13,736 bases of DNA from JAISGQ01 sp964500965 (lineage in GTDB: Bacteria > Bacillota > Clostridia > Oscillospirales > Acutalibacteraceae): contig CAZCQZ010000044.1 of assembly GCA_964500965.1 (NCBI GenBank), forward strand, positions 1 through 13,736, read 5' to 3'. Positions 6,427-13,592 of this stretch are shown piece by piece. The notes below the pieces were generated by a model. That model was not told the DNA's origin. It was given only the letters and a program-made list of their open reading frames with translations, and searched no databases. Position 1 is the stretch's first letter. Every line of letters begins with the position of its first letter. Position numbers and translations under genes: made by a program.

Positions 6427-8672
6427 AAACTGTCACCTCCGATATAAAGCCTGCCTTCTCTTTCTGCAATTTCAATATTTCCGCCGATTCCCGTACAGTA
6501 GACGTTTCTAATTCCGCGAGCCATTAGCTGAGAAACCAATGCCGCGCCGCTATCGTATTCGGCACACAAAATATATACTCCTGCATCTATTGCGGCAATA
6601 CAGGCAGGAACATCTGTCATAATTACAGCATCAAAGTCCGCCTCAAAAGGACAATTTAAAGCATTTCCGCCCTCCGGACAAACCAAAACACTCATATTGC
6701 CGCAATCAATTTCAATCCATAGCAAGTCATCAATATCTCTCAGACATTCAAGCCTGATATTCCCGGTGATAATCGCTTTGTTTTCCACGTCATGGAGCTT
6801 GATTGATTTCTCATTAGTCACATATTCAACGGTATCACGGTAAAAGCCTCCGTCTATCGCAAAAACTTCACACGGATTCATATTTTCGATAACGGCCTTT
6901 GAGCACGAAGCTCCGGAATCGGACAAATCCGTAAGTACAAGCGCGGTAAGCTCCGTTATTCCTCTGTCCTGCATACTGTATTGAGCAAGGGTTACGGCAT
7001 AGCTGTCGCCCCCGGCGCCCAGCATAATAACACTCTTTCCGTCAACCGCTGTCACAACTGCCGCATTTCCTACATTATAAGCAGTTACGGCTTTTGTATC
7101 GGTTAGCAGCCGTTCACAGAAAAACCACACGAAGCATATTGAAACACAGCAAAATGCCGCAACGACCAGGGATTTTCTCTTTTCTTTTGAATTGGCAAAC
7201 AACAACGCCCAGACAACGCCTATAAGCACACACCCGAAAACTACAAGGGCGGTGTTTTTACCGGTGTTTACTGTCGAAATCGGAATTGCGTCAAACAGTT
7301 TTATAATCCCGATAATGATTTTTCCGAAAAGCCAGTCAACGGTCATCAGCGGATACGCAATAAAGCCGCCGACACTGCCGAGCATGGCAATAAACACAGT
7401 AAACATGCCAAGTCCGAGGAAAACTTCCGCCAGAGACACAACGCAAAGATTGACCAGCGGAGACAGCAGTGATACTTTACCGAAATAAAGCACCGAGGCA
7501 GGCAAAATGAAAATGCCGGCGGTTAACGCCGTCGATGCAGCATTTACAATTTTCCTGAGAATCCCTACGACAATTCCGCTTTTCTCCTTGAAAAGTATTC
7601 GATTGAGAAAACGGCTCAGCGGCGGAGCGGCAACAAGCAATCCCAGCGTTGACGAAAAGGACATCAACAAGCCTGCATCAATTGCGGCATATGGATTTGT
7701 AAGGCAAATTATAAGCAACGCAATGCCCATTGAATTAAGCGGCGTGTGCAGTCTGTCCACCAAAACGCCGAAAAGCATTACACTTATCATTATTGCCGCG
7801 CGAATTGACGACACCGGAAATCCGGCAACGGCAACATAAAACCAGCATACCGCACTGACAATGGTTGCGATAATCTTTCGGTTAATCAACAGCTTTCGCA
7901 AAAGCTTTGTAACAGCAAATGCAAGTAATGACATATGCAGTCCCGAAACCGCGATAATATGCGCTATTCCCGTATTCCTGAAAGATGACAGTGTATCCGA
8001 AGAAATATTGCTTTCATCACCGGTAATCATCGCAATAAGCAGATCACCTGTTTCATCGGAATACAATGCTTTAATTGTATCTTTCAATTTATTTCTGAAC
8101 GATATTGCATGAGAATAAAAACCGCTTTTCCCGGCGGAAATTACGTATTCGGAATCATCGGATAAGTATGCGGTCGCCAGTATTCCCTTTGCAAGCAGTC
8201 GCTTTTGAGAAGCATAGCTGTTTTCATTACTGTATGAAGTAAATGTCACTACGCCCTCGAAAATATCTGCATATTCGGCATCGACATATTTGCTTGAAGA
8301 AACTCTTATCTTGATTTTATGCCGTATTCCGTCTGCGTTAATCATTTCGGTTTTGAGGATATAATAAAACCGTCCGTACTGTTCGTAGGGTTCTTCTATA
8401 ACCTGACCTCTGATTTCCACCGTCTGTCCCTCAACCGGCACAACCTTTTCAACATACAGCTTTGTGTATGCAAATGACACCAGCATTGCAATGCTGACGG
8501 TAACAGCGACAGTCACGACAACCGTATTGCGCTTTTCACAAGCCAGCAAATATAAAACCGTTATGACAATTGCGGAAATTGCGGTAACCAGCGCAAAAGA
8601 CGAGCCGAGATATGCCGCGACCGCCTGCGATAAAAGGTAAGTAATTCCAATTACGGCAAACGGTCGTTTCAT
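6423..8672 (-). CDS. comEC: ComEC/Rec2 DNA-uptake channel with degenerate beta-lactamase-like domain
   Basis: ComEC forms the inner-membrane channel that passes single-stranded DNA into the cell during transformation. The 749-aa protein has the normal three-part layout: N-terminal helices plus the soluble DUF4131-like domain (about 70-175), the polytopic competence domain (about 225-515) with the signature IIAVSGLHMS (Ser243-His246), and a C-terminal metallo-beta-lactamase-like domain (about 550-749). In that last domain the HxHxDH ligand motif normally following LVLT is replaced by DLSDSG (582-587), and no TGD or HHGS equivalent remains, so nuclease activity is unlikely. The ATG is preceded by AGGAG, which overlaps the stop codon of the phosphoribosyltransferase gene. 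The 3' end overlaps holA by 4 nt. Whether this organism is transformable is unknown. Confidence 0.9.
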   Translation of the reverse strand: MKRPFAVIGITYLLSQAVAAYLGSSFALVTAISAIVITVLYLLACEKRNTVVVTVAVTVSIAMLVSFAYTKLYVEKVVPVEGQTVEIRGQVIEEPYEQYGRFYYILKTEMINADGIRHKIKIRVSSSKYVDAEYADIFEGVVTFTSYSNENSYASQKRLLAKGILATAYLSDDSEYVISAGKSGFYSHAISFRNKLKDTIKALYSDETGDLLIAMITGDESNISSDTLSSFRNTGIAHIIAVSGLHMSLLAFAVTKLLRKLLINRKIIATIVSAVCWFYVAVAGFPVSSIRAAIMISVMLFGVLVDRLHTPLNSMGIALLIICLTNPYAAIDAGLLMSFSSTLGLLVAAPPLSRFLNRILFKEKSGIVVGILRKIVNAASTALTAGIFILPASVLYFGKVSLLSPLVNLCVVSLAEVFLGLGMFTVFIAMLGSVGGFIAYPLMTVDWLFGKIIIGIIKLFDAIPISTVNTGKNTALVVFGCVLIGVVWALLFANSKEKRKSLVVAAFCCVSICFVWFFCERLLTDTKAVTAYNVGNAAVVTAVDGKSVIMLGAGGDSYAVTLAQYSMQDRGITELTALVLTDLSDSGASCSKAVIENMNPCEVFAIDGGFYRDTVEYVTNEKSIKLHDVENKAIITGNIRLECLRDIDDLLWIEIDCGNMSVLVCPEGGNALNCPFEADFDAVIMTDVPACIAAIDAGVYILCAEYDSGAALVSQLMARGIRNVYCTGIGGNIEIAEREGRLYIGGDSL

Positions 8673-8685
8673 AATTCAATATCTC

Positions 8686-9228
8686 CTAGTCCTTAAAGAA
8701 TAGCGGAAGCTTTTCGAGATAGATAATGTCATCTCTGTCGGCGGCATCGCCCTCTGCAAGCACTGCACATCTTCCGACAATTTTCGCTCCCGATGCTTCG
8801 GTAAGCTTTTCGATTGCCGTAAGTGATTCGCCTGTACTGATAACATCATCGACTATCAGAACTCTTTTACCCTTTATACGCTCTGCTTCGTAATCGGCAA
8901 GATGAAGCATTTGAACGTGGCTTGTTGTGATTGATTTCACTTCAACGGAAACAGGATTTGTCGTGTAAACCTTAATGCCTTTACGGGCTACAAGATAATC
9001 GGTACCAGCCTGTCTCGCCATTTCATAGGCAAGCGGAATACCTTTTGCCTCAGCCGTTATGATAAAGTCAAACTTCGGAGCTTTTTTCAAAAGCTGCTTT
9101 GCGGATTTAGTGGTTATCTCCACATCACCGAACATGATAAATGCCGCAATATCAAGCTTATCGCTGACTGAACAAATGGGCAGCTTTCTTTTGCAACCGG
9201 CAATGGTCATTTCATAATACTTTGTCAT
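8686..9228 (-). CDS. PRPP-binding phosphoribosyltransferase (adenine/xanthine PRTase-like)
   Basis: The 180-aa protein is a type I phosphoribosyltransferase: the PRPP-binding motif VLIVDDVISTGES spans residues 123-135 with the acidic pair Asp127-Asp128, and FDFIITAEAKGIPLAYEMA (53-71) matches the early substrate-side block of the Apt/Xpt group. It would condense a purine base with PRPP to give a nucleotide. The base specificity (adenine, xanthine or other) cannot be read from sequence, and members of this group are often annotated only as apt-like. GGAGGG lies 8 nt before the ATG. It sits 24 nt after the HIT gene and 13 nt before comEC, so it is probably co-transcribed with both. Confidence 0.85.
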   Translation of the reverse strand: MTKYYEMTIAGCKRKLPICSVSDKLDIAAFIMFGDVEITTKSAKQLLKKAPKFDFIITAEAKGIPLAYEMARQAGTDYLVARKGIKVYTTNPVSVEVKSITTSHVQMLHLADYEAERIKGKRVLIVDDVISTGESLTAIEKLTEASGAKIVGRCAVLAEGDAADRDDIIYLEKLPLFFKD

Positions 9229-9252
9229 AGTAAATACCCTCCATTAACACTG

Positions 9253-9594
9253 TTAGCCCGGAGGCCATGCAAGAAGTCTGCCGCCTAAGACATGAAAATG
9301 CAGATGTCCGACAGTCTGTCCGCCGTCCTCACCGCAGTTGTTTACTATTCTATAGCCCCTTGTAAGCCCCTTTTCCCTGCAAAGCATAGCCGCGACAGTG
9401 TAAACATGACCGATAAATCCGCTGTTTTCCTCGGTAAGCTCATCGGCAGATTTAATATGAATTTTCGGAACTATAAGGAAATGAACCGGTGCCTGGGGGT
9501 TAATATCCTCAAAAGCATATACAAGCTCGTCCTCATAAAGCTTTTTCGAGGGGATTTCACCTGCGATTATTTTACAAAACAAACAATCTTCCAT
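9253..9594 (-). CDS. HIT-family (histidine triad) nucleotide-binding protein
   Basis: This 113-aa protein is a full-length Hint-like histidine triad hydrolase. The active-site motif GHLHFHV (His97, His99, His101) is intact and the C-terminus ends in the typical GGR..WPPG. An N-terminal Cys4-x-x-Cys7 pair is typical of bacterial members and may bind zinc with a histidine further on. The family hydrolyses AMP linked to amines, such as adenylated lysine and aminoacyl-adenylates. Its position 16 nt after alaS therefore makes sense as clean-up of aminoacyl-AMP by-products, though this is inference. An AAAGGGTGA ribosome site lies just after the alaS stop. Confidence 0.92.
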   Translation of the reverse strand: MEDCLFCKIIAGEIPSKKLYEDELVYAFEDINPQAPVHFLIVPKIHIKSADELTEENSGFIGHVYTVAAMLCREKGLTRGYRIVNNCGEDGGQTVGHLHFHVLGGRLLAWPPG

Positions 9595-9610
9595 TATTAT
9601 TCACCCTTTC

Positions 9611-12241
9611 TCAGCTTACAATATCAAGTACAATATCCTTTGCTTTTTTAAGTGCTTTGTCAAGCTTTGAAATATCCTTTGCTCCTGCCATAGCGGCATC
9701 GGGCTTACCGCCGCCGTTGCCGCCTGTTATCTGTGCAATCGCCTTTACGATATTGCCGGCGTGCGCGCCCTTTGTCTGAGCATCTTTACCGACAGATACG
9801 AAAAGCGTTGCCTTTTCGCCGTTCACCGAGGCAAACACCGCAATTGCAGAGGGGTTTGCTTCACGGATAACATCACCCATTTTGCGCATTTCTCCGGCGT
9901 CAACAGCACCGAGCTTGTTGACAATAAGCGAAACTCCGTTAAGCTCCTGTGCGTTTGCCGCCATGGAGCTAACCTCAATCTCGGCAATCTTAGCGGAAAG
10001 CTTCTCGATTTCTCTGTCCTTTTCTTTAAGCTCGCTCATTAGCTGACTGCTTCTGCGCACAAGGTCGGCGGTGTTTGTCAGCTTCATTGCGCCGCTTGCC
10101 TGATTTATGGTATTCAAAGAATCGGAAAGCATATTCAGAACGCCTAAACCGGTTGTACCCTCAATTCTGCGCACACCCGATGCAACGGAGGATTCGCTCT
10201 TAATTTTGAAAAGTCCCAGCTTGGCGGTGTTGTCACAGTGAGTGCCGCCGCAAAGCTCAATTGAAAAGTCTCCTGCCTTTACAACCCTTACTCTGTCACC
10301 GTATTTCTCACCGAACAGAGCCATTGCGCCCATAGCCTTTGCTTCGTCAATGGGCATTTCACGGTTTTCAACCTTTTCCGCTTTAAGTATTTCCTCGTTT
10401 ACATACTGCTCGACAAGAGCGATTTCATCGGATGTCATTGCGGAAAAATGAGTAAAGTCAAAACGGACAACCTTATCGCTGACCATAGAGCCTGCCTGCT
10501 CAACATGAGTGCCCAGCACTTTTCTCAGTGCCGCCTGAAGCAGATGTGCCGCCGTATGGTTTCTGCGAATGGCGTCACGGCGTGCTACGTCAATCTTTGC
10601 GCTGACAGTATCGTCCTCATTAAGCTCACCGCTGACAACAACAGCCTTGTGAATAAAGATACCGTTATGGTTCTTCGTTGTGTCTTTAACCTCGATTTTT
10701 GCTCCGGCATTCTCCAAAATACCGGTATCGCCTATCTGTCCGCCGCTTTCGGCATAAAACGGTGTCTTGGCAAGTGCGATAAGAATTTCGTCACCCTCAC
10801 CTGCGCTCTTTACTCTCTTGCCGTTTGCAACAACCGCAAGTACCTTTGCTTCACACTCGTTGTTTTTATACCCGACGAATTTTGTAGCCTTTACTCCGAA
10901 GAACGGGTCTGCTTCACCCTCCCAGGCTTCTTCACCGGCGTTTTTACGTTTGGAACGTGTATCGGCACGGTACTTGTTGTAAATCTCTCTGAAGCCCTCA
11001 ACGTCTACATCAACGCCCTTGTCCGCAAGGATTTCAACGGTCAGGTCAATGGGGAATCCGTATGTATCCTGAAGCTTGAATGCATCTTCACCTGAAAGAG
11101 CCTTACCGTCATTTGCGGCAACAAAGCCCTCCAGAATCTGCATACCCTGGTCAATAGTCTTTGCGAAGCTTTCTTCTTCGTTTTTAATTACCTTTTTGAT
11201 GAAATCGCGTTTTTCGTTAAGTTCAGGATAGGCGGTAAGATTTTCGTTTATAACTGTATCCGCAACCTCGGAAAGGAATGTACGTTTAATGCCCAAAAGT
11301 CTGCCGTGACGTGCGGCACGTCTGAGCAATCTGCGCAGGACATAACCGCGTCCGTTATTGGCAGGCATAACGCCATCGCCTATCATAAATGTGGTAGAAC
11401 GGACATGGTCGGTAATAACACGCAGAGAAATATCCTTTTTCTCATCTTTGCCGTATTCAACGCCGGCAATGCTTATGATGTGCTTCATAATATTCTGCAC
11501 GGTGTCCACAAGGAAAAGGTTATCAACACCCTGCATTACACACGCAAGTCGTTCAAGACCCATACCGGTGTCAATATTGGGATTGGGCAGCGGAGTGTAA
11601 GTGCCCTTGCCGTCCGAATCAAACTGTGTAAATACATTGTTCCAGACCTCAACATATCTGTCACAGTCACAGCCGACCTTACAATCGGGCTTGCCGCAGC
11701 CGTACTTTTCGCCTCGGTCGAAATAAATTTCAGAGCAGGGACCGCAGGGACCTGAGCCATGCTCCCAGAAATTGTCCTCCTTGCCCATGCGCGCCATATG
11801 GTCGGGAGCTACGCCGACTTCTTTTGTCCAAATGTCGTAAGCTTCATCGTCATTTTCGTAAACGGAAACGTAAAGAAGCTCCTTTGGTATTTCAAGTACA
11901 ACGGTAAAAAATTCCCAAGCCCAGTTTATGGCTTCTCTTTTAAAGTAATCTCCGAAAGAGAAGTTTCCGAGCATTTCAAAATATGTGCCGTGACGTGCGG
12001 TAATGCCTACACGCTCAATGTCAGGCGTTCTGATGCATTTCTGGCAGGTTGTAACTCTCTTTCTCGGAGGAGTGATTTCGCCTGTGAAATACTTTTTCAT
12101 AGGTGCCATGCCGGCGTTAATAAGCAGCAGGCTGTTGTCATTCTGAGGTATCAGCGAAAAGCTGGGAAGTCTGAGATGTCCCTTGCTTTCAAAAAAAGCA
12201 AGATACTTTTCGCGAAGCTCATTAAGCCCTGTCCATTCCAT
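9611..12241 (-). CDS. alaS: Alanyl-tRNA synthetase
   Basis: AlaRS charges tRNA-Ala and edits Ser/Gly errors. The 876-aa protein has all the domains: class II catalytic core with INAGMAPMKKYF and RVTTCQKCIRTPDIERVG, the editing domain with zinc ligands His562, His566 (HTAAH), Cys664 and His668 (CGGTHC), and the C-Ala domain with GGNGGGKPDAAMAG near the end. These editing positions are within two residues of E. coli AlaRS. I chose ATG at 12241 instead of an in-frame TTG at 12250. The AAAGGA site at 12252-12257 leaves 10 nt to the ATG but only 1 nt to the TTG, and MEWTGLNELREKYLAFF matches the usual N-terminus. It is controlled by the T-box leader upstream and heads a close-packed block of six genes. 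Confidence 0.97.
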   Translation of the reverse strand: MEWTGLNELREKYLAFFESKGHLRLPSFSLIPQNDNSLLLINAGMAPMKKYFTGEITPPRKRVTTCQKCIRTPDIERVGITARHGTYFEMLGNFSFGDYFKREAINWAWEFFTVVLEIPKELLYVSVYENDDEAYDIWTKEVGVAPDHMARMGKEDNFWEHGSGPCGPCSEIYFDRGEKYGCGKPDCKVGCDCDRYVEVWNNVFTQFDSDGKGTYTPLPNPNIDTGMGLERLACVMQGVDNLFLVDTVQNIMKHIISIAGVEYGKDEKKDISLRVITDHVRSTTFMIGDGVMPANNGRGYVLRRLLRRAARHGRLLGIKRTFLSEVADTVINENLTAYPELNEKRDFIKKVIKNEEESFAKTIDQGMQILEGFVAANDGKALSGEDAFKLQDTYGFPIDLTVEILADKGVDVDVEGFREIYNKYRADTRSKRKNAGEEAWEGEADPFFGVKATKFVGYKNNECEAKVLAVVANGKRVKSAGEGDEILIALAKTPFYAESGGQIGDTGILENAGAKIEVKDTTKNHNGIFIHKAVVVSGELNEDDTVSAKIDVARRDAIRRNHTAAHLLQAALRKVLGTHVEQAGSMVSDKVVRFDFTHFSAMTSDEIALVEQYVNEEILKAEKVENREMPIDEAKAMGAMALFGEKYGDRVRVVKAGDFSIELCGGTHCDNTAKLGLFKIKSESSVASGVRRIEGTTGLGVLNMLSDSLNTINQASGAMKLTNTADLVRRSSQLMSELKEKDREIEKLSAKIAEIEVSSMAANAQELNGVSLIVNKLGAVDAGEMRKMGDVIREANPSAIAVFASVNGEKATLFVSVGKDAQTKGAHAGNIVKAIAQITGGNGGGKPDAAMAGAKDISKLDKALKKAKDIVLDIVS

Positions 12242-12269
12242 TTGTAACAAATCCTTTCAGCTCGAATGT

Positions 12270-12313
12270 AAAAAAAGATTCTTCTGCCCCTGTAGATATG
12301 GGACGGAAGAACC
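12270..12313 (-). terminator. T-box regulated intrinsic terminator
   Basis: On the minus strand, a 14-bp stem forms between positions 12313-12300 and 12290-12277 (with G-U pairs), followed directly by seven U residues (12276-12270). The 5' arm begins inside the conserved T-box antiterminator sequence, so antiterminator and terminator exclude each other, as expected for transcriptional T-box control. Confidence 0.85.
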
Positions 12314-12547
12314 GCGGTACCACCCAAATTGCGTTTTTAAAACGCCAACTCGATTTCCTTTAACGCAGGATTTACGCGCGTTTCATCAACGCGGCACAGA
12401 CCATAACAGTCACTGAATTGGCTGCCGAATTGAATGTACACGTCTTTCAGCATACGACGCGCTCTCTGAAACAATTCACCACATCGGCTCGATTCAGCAT
12501 GTGCTTAAAATATTTATTTCATTACCGCTCAGCATCTGCGCGGCACT
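12270..12547 (-). ncRNA. T-box riboswitch leader of alaS (tRNA-Ala sensing)
   Basis: The minus-strand leader carries the canonical T-box core GGGTGGTACCGCGG (12325-12312), whose UGGU bulge can pair with the ACCA end of uncharged tRNA-Ala. Other parts are a candidate Stem I base (12472-12477 with 12415-12420), an AGAGAG element (12467-12462), the conserved-type GCTGAAAG segment, a 6-bp hairpin (12377-12393), a further hairpin (12331-12345) just before the T-box, and the terminator. Next to the Stem I base two adjacent in-register alanine codons, GCA (12425-12423) then GCC (12422-12420), are specifier candidates. Uncharged tRNA-Ala would stabilise the antiterminator and turn on alaS and downstream genes. 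The class is sure; the specifier is tentative. Confidence 0.93.
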
Positions 12548-12553
12548 GTAATA

Positions 12554-12582
12554 ATTATATTACTCAACGTCTGTTTTGTCAA
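12554..12582 (-). promoter_or_regulatory. Consensus SigA promoter of the alaS operon
   Basis: On the minus strand a perfect TTGACA (12582-12577) and a perfect TATAAT (12559-12554) are separated by exactly 17 nt. Transcription should begin near 12547 and produce a leader of about 300 nt before alaS. A fully consensus promoter fits a system where control is exerted later, by the T-box. Confidence 0.93.
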
Positions 12583-12606
12583 CCGTTTATGTTCAGAAAA
12601 GAAACA

Positions 12607-12635
12607 GGTGCAGTCTGTTTTCGACAGTCTGCACC
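12607..12635 (-). terminator. Terminator of the cysteine-rich protein gene
   Basis: Seven base pairs (GGTGCAG with CTGCACC), one mismatch and four more pairs form a hairpin starting 7 nt after the stop codon. A T-rich tract (TGTTTCTTTTC on the minus strand) follows. It separates this gene from the alaS promoter just downstream. Confidence 0.75.
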
Positions 12636-12642
12636 CTCTTGA

Positions 12643-13458
12643 CTATTTGCAGCCTTTGTACCTGTCGGAGCACAGGTCACCGGCTTTCGGCGGAAAGAAC
12701 TCATTTGTCGGGAAGCTCATTCTGCCGAACATTTCGCAGGGCTTATCGTCACCCGAATCCACGCAAACCTTTTCCGGCATGCAGAAATCGTAAACCGGTA
12801 TGAGCATCTGCACCTCGCGTTCAAGCTGAATTATCATAAACAGCCCTATTGTCGCTTCTACTATCTTCGATGCACTCGTAGAAAAGCTGCCGCCGAATCT
12901 TCTGCTTACGCATCTGGGAATACTGCATGGACAGCCGCACGGTTCACATACCGTTGTCACTCTCGCTCCGAGAGAAACCGGCTCTGCAATGCTTACCGTG
13001 ACTTTCGGGAGATTGCCGGTGGGTGCGCTCTGGTTATCGTCATCGTCATAAACGTACTCGGAGCTGAACACCTTAACACTTCCCTCACTGCCGAACAAAA
13101 CCGCCTTTTTGCCGTAAACGCACATGCCCTTTACCTCGCAGGGCGGACTGATTGGTGATACCGTAAGCTCAACGGTTACACAAAGGTAGATGTTCAGATT
13201 TACGCAGTAATACCCCCTATTAAACTGAACAGGTTCGGTGTCGATAACGACATTTATCACTTCGGCATTTTTAAGTCTCGCTCCAAGCGCGTTATCAACG
13301 ATTTCCTGGTCACGCTCGCAAAACCAGACTCTTACATTCTCCAGACATTCGCGGTCACGGCAGGAATCGTATATCCTGCCCGCATTGATGCAAACCGCTT
13401 CCTTGAAGCAATCGCTTCTGATTGCTTCCGCAGCATTACTATGTCTGCAATCTGCCAT
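12643..13458 (-). CDS. Cysteine-rich conserved clostridial protein of unknown function
   Basis: This 271-aa protein has 20 cysteines, including a CEPCGCPC cluster (171-178) and paired Cys in IYDSCRDREC (29-38) and DFCMPEKVC (224-232). No signal peptide or membrane helix is evident, and an acidic DDDD stretch lies at 138-141. I recall related proteins from other Clostridia sharing the GRIYDSCRD, EPVQFNRG, VLFGSEGSVKVFSSEY and LLIPVYDFCMPEK-type blocks, but I know no established function or family name. The length and spread of conserved blocks suggest an intact single-copy gene. The high Cys content would fit a disulfide- or metal-rich structural protein, for example in the spore, but nothing here proves it. 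AGGAGG lies 7 nt before the ATG. It is monocistronic, with its own terminator. Confidence 0.8.
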   Translation of the reverse strand: MADCRHSNAAEAIRSDCFKEAVCINAGRIYDSCRDRECLENVRVWFCERDQEIVDNALGARLKNAEVINVVIDTEPVQFNRGYYCVNLNIYLCVTVELTVSPISPPCEVKGMCVYGKKAVLFGSEGSVKVFSSEYVYDDDDNQSAPTGNLPKVTVSIAEPVSLGARVTTVCEPCGCPCSIPRCVSRRFGGSFSTSASKIVEATIGLFMIIQLEREVQMLIPVYDFCMPEKVCVDSGDDKPCEMFGRMSFPTNEFFPPKAGDLCSDRYKGCK

Positions 13459-13477
13459 GATAAAGCCTCCTGTATCC

Positions 13478-13528
13478 GCCGCGAAAGCGGCTGTATATGT
13501 GACCGAAATACTGTCCCGTCCTGCGGGA
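13478..13528. repeat. Two short hairpins in the leader of the cysteine-rich gene
   Basis: The perfect 5-bp hairpins GCCGC-GAAA-GCGGC (13478-13491) and TCCCG-TCCTG-CGGGA (13514-13528) lie between the candidate -10 and the start codon. On the minus strand the first reads GCCGC-TTTC-GCGGC, close in style to the hairpins in the 1-199 leader. The hairpin nearest the gene ends about 4 nt before the AGGAGG site and could affect translation. Confidence 0.5.
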
Positions 13529-13550
13529 TTTGTATTTTCGATTCAATATA

Positions 13551-13556
13551 ATTATA
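13551..13556 (-). promoter_or_regulatory. Possible -10 element of the cysteine-rich gene
   Basis: TATAAT on the minus strand lies about 95 nt before the start codon. No good SigA -35 box is found 16-18 nt upstream. Read as CATATAAT it also resembles a sporulation SigE-type -10. The sigma factor cannot be decided from sequence. Confidence 0.35.
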
Positions 13557-13592
13557 TGACCGGGTTAGCTGATTTGTGCAGATAAATGACAC

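Noticed and set aside
10448..11095. A 215-codon plus-strand open frame inside alaS
   Set aside because: It is antisense to a highly conserved coding region and its Cys/Leu-rich translation has no family resemblance.
11759..12247. A 162-codon plus-strand open frame at the 5' end of alaS
   Set aside because: It is antisense to the conserved AlaRS catalytic core and has no recognisable product or upstream ribosome site.
12242..12250. In-frame TTG start that would add three residues to AlaRS
   Set aside because: The AAAGGA site would be only 1 nt from this TTG, whereas it is 10 nt from the ATG at 12241, which also fits the usual AlaRS N-terminus.
12418..12803. Overlapping small plus-strand open frames across the T-box leader and the 3' end of the cysteine-rich gene
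   Set aside because: The region is explained by the T-box, a promoter, a terminator and an opposite-strand gene. The frames have no ribosome sites and no recognisable translation.
13332..13592. An 86-codon minus-strand open frame overlapping the start of the cysteine-rich gene
   Set aside because: It runs through the leader hairpins in a different frame. The AGGAGG site and conserved motifs support the 13458 start in the other frame.
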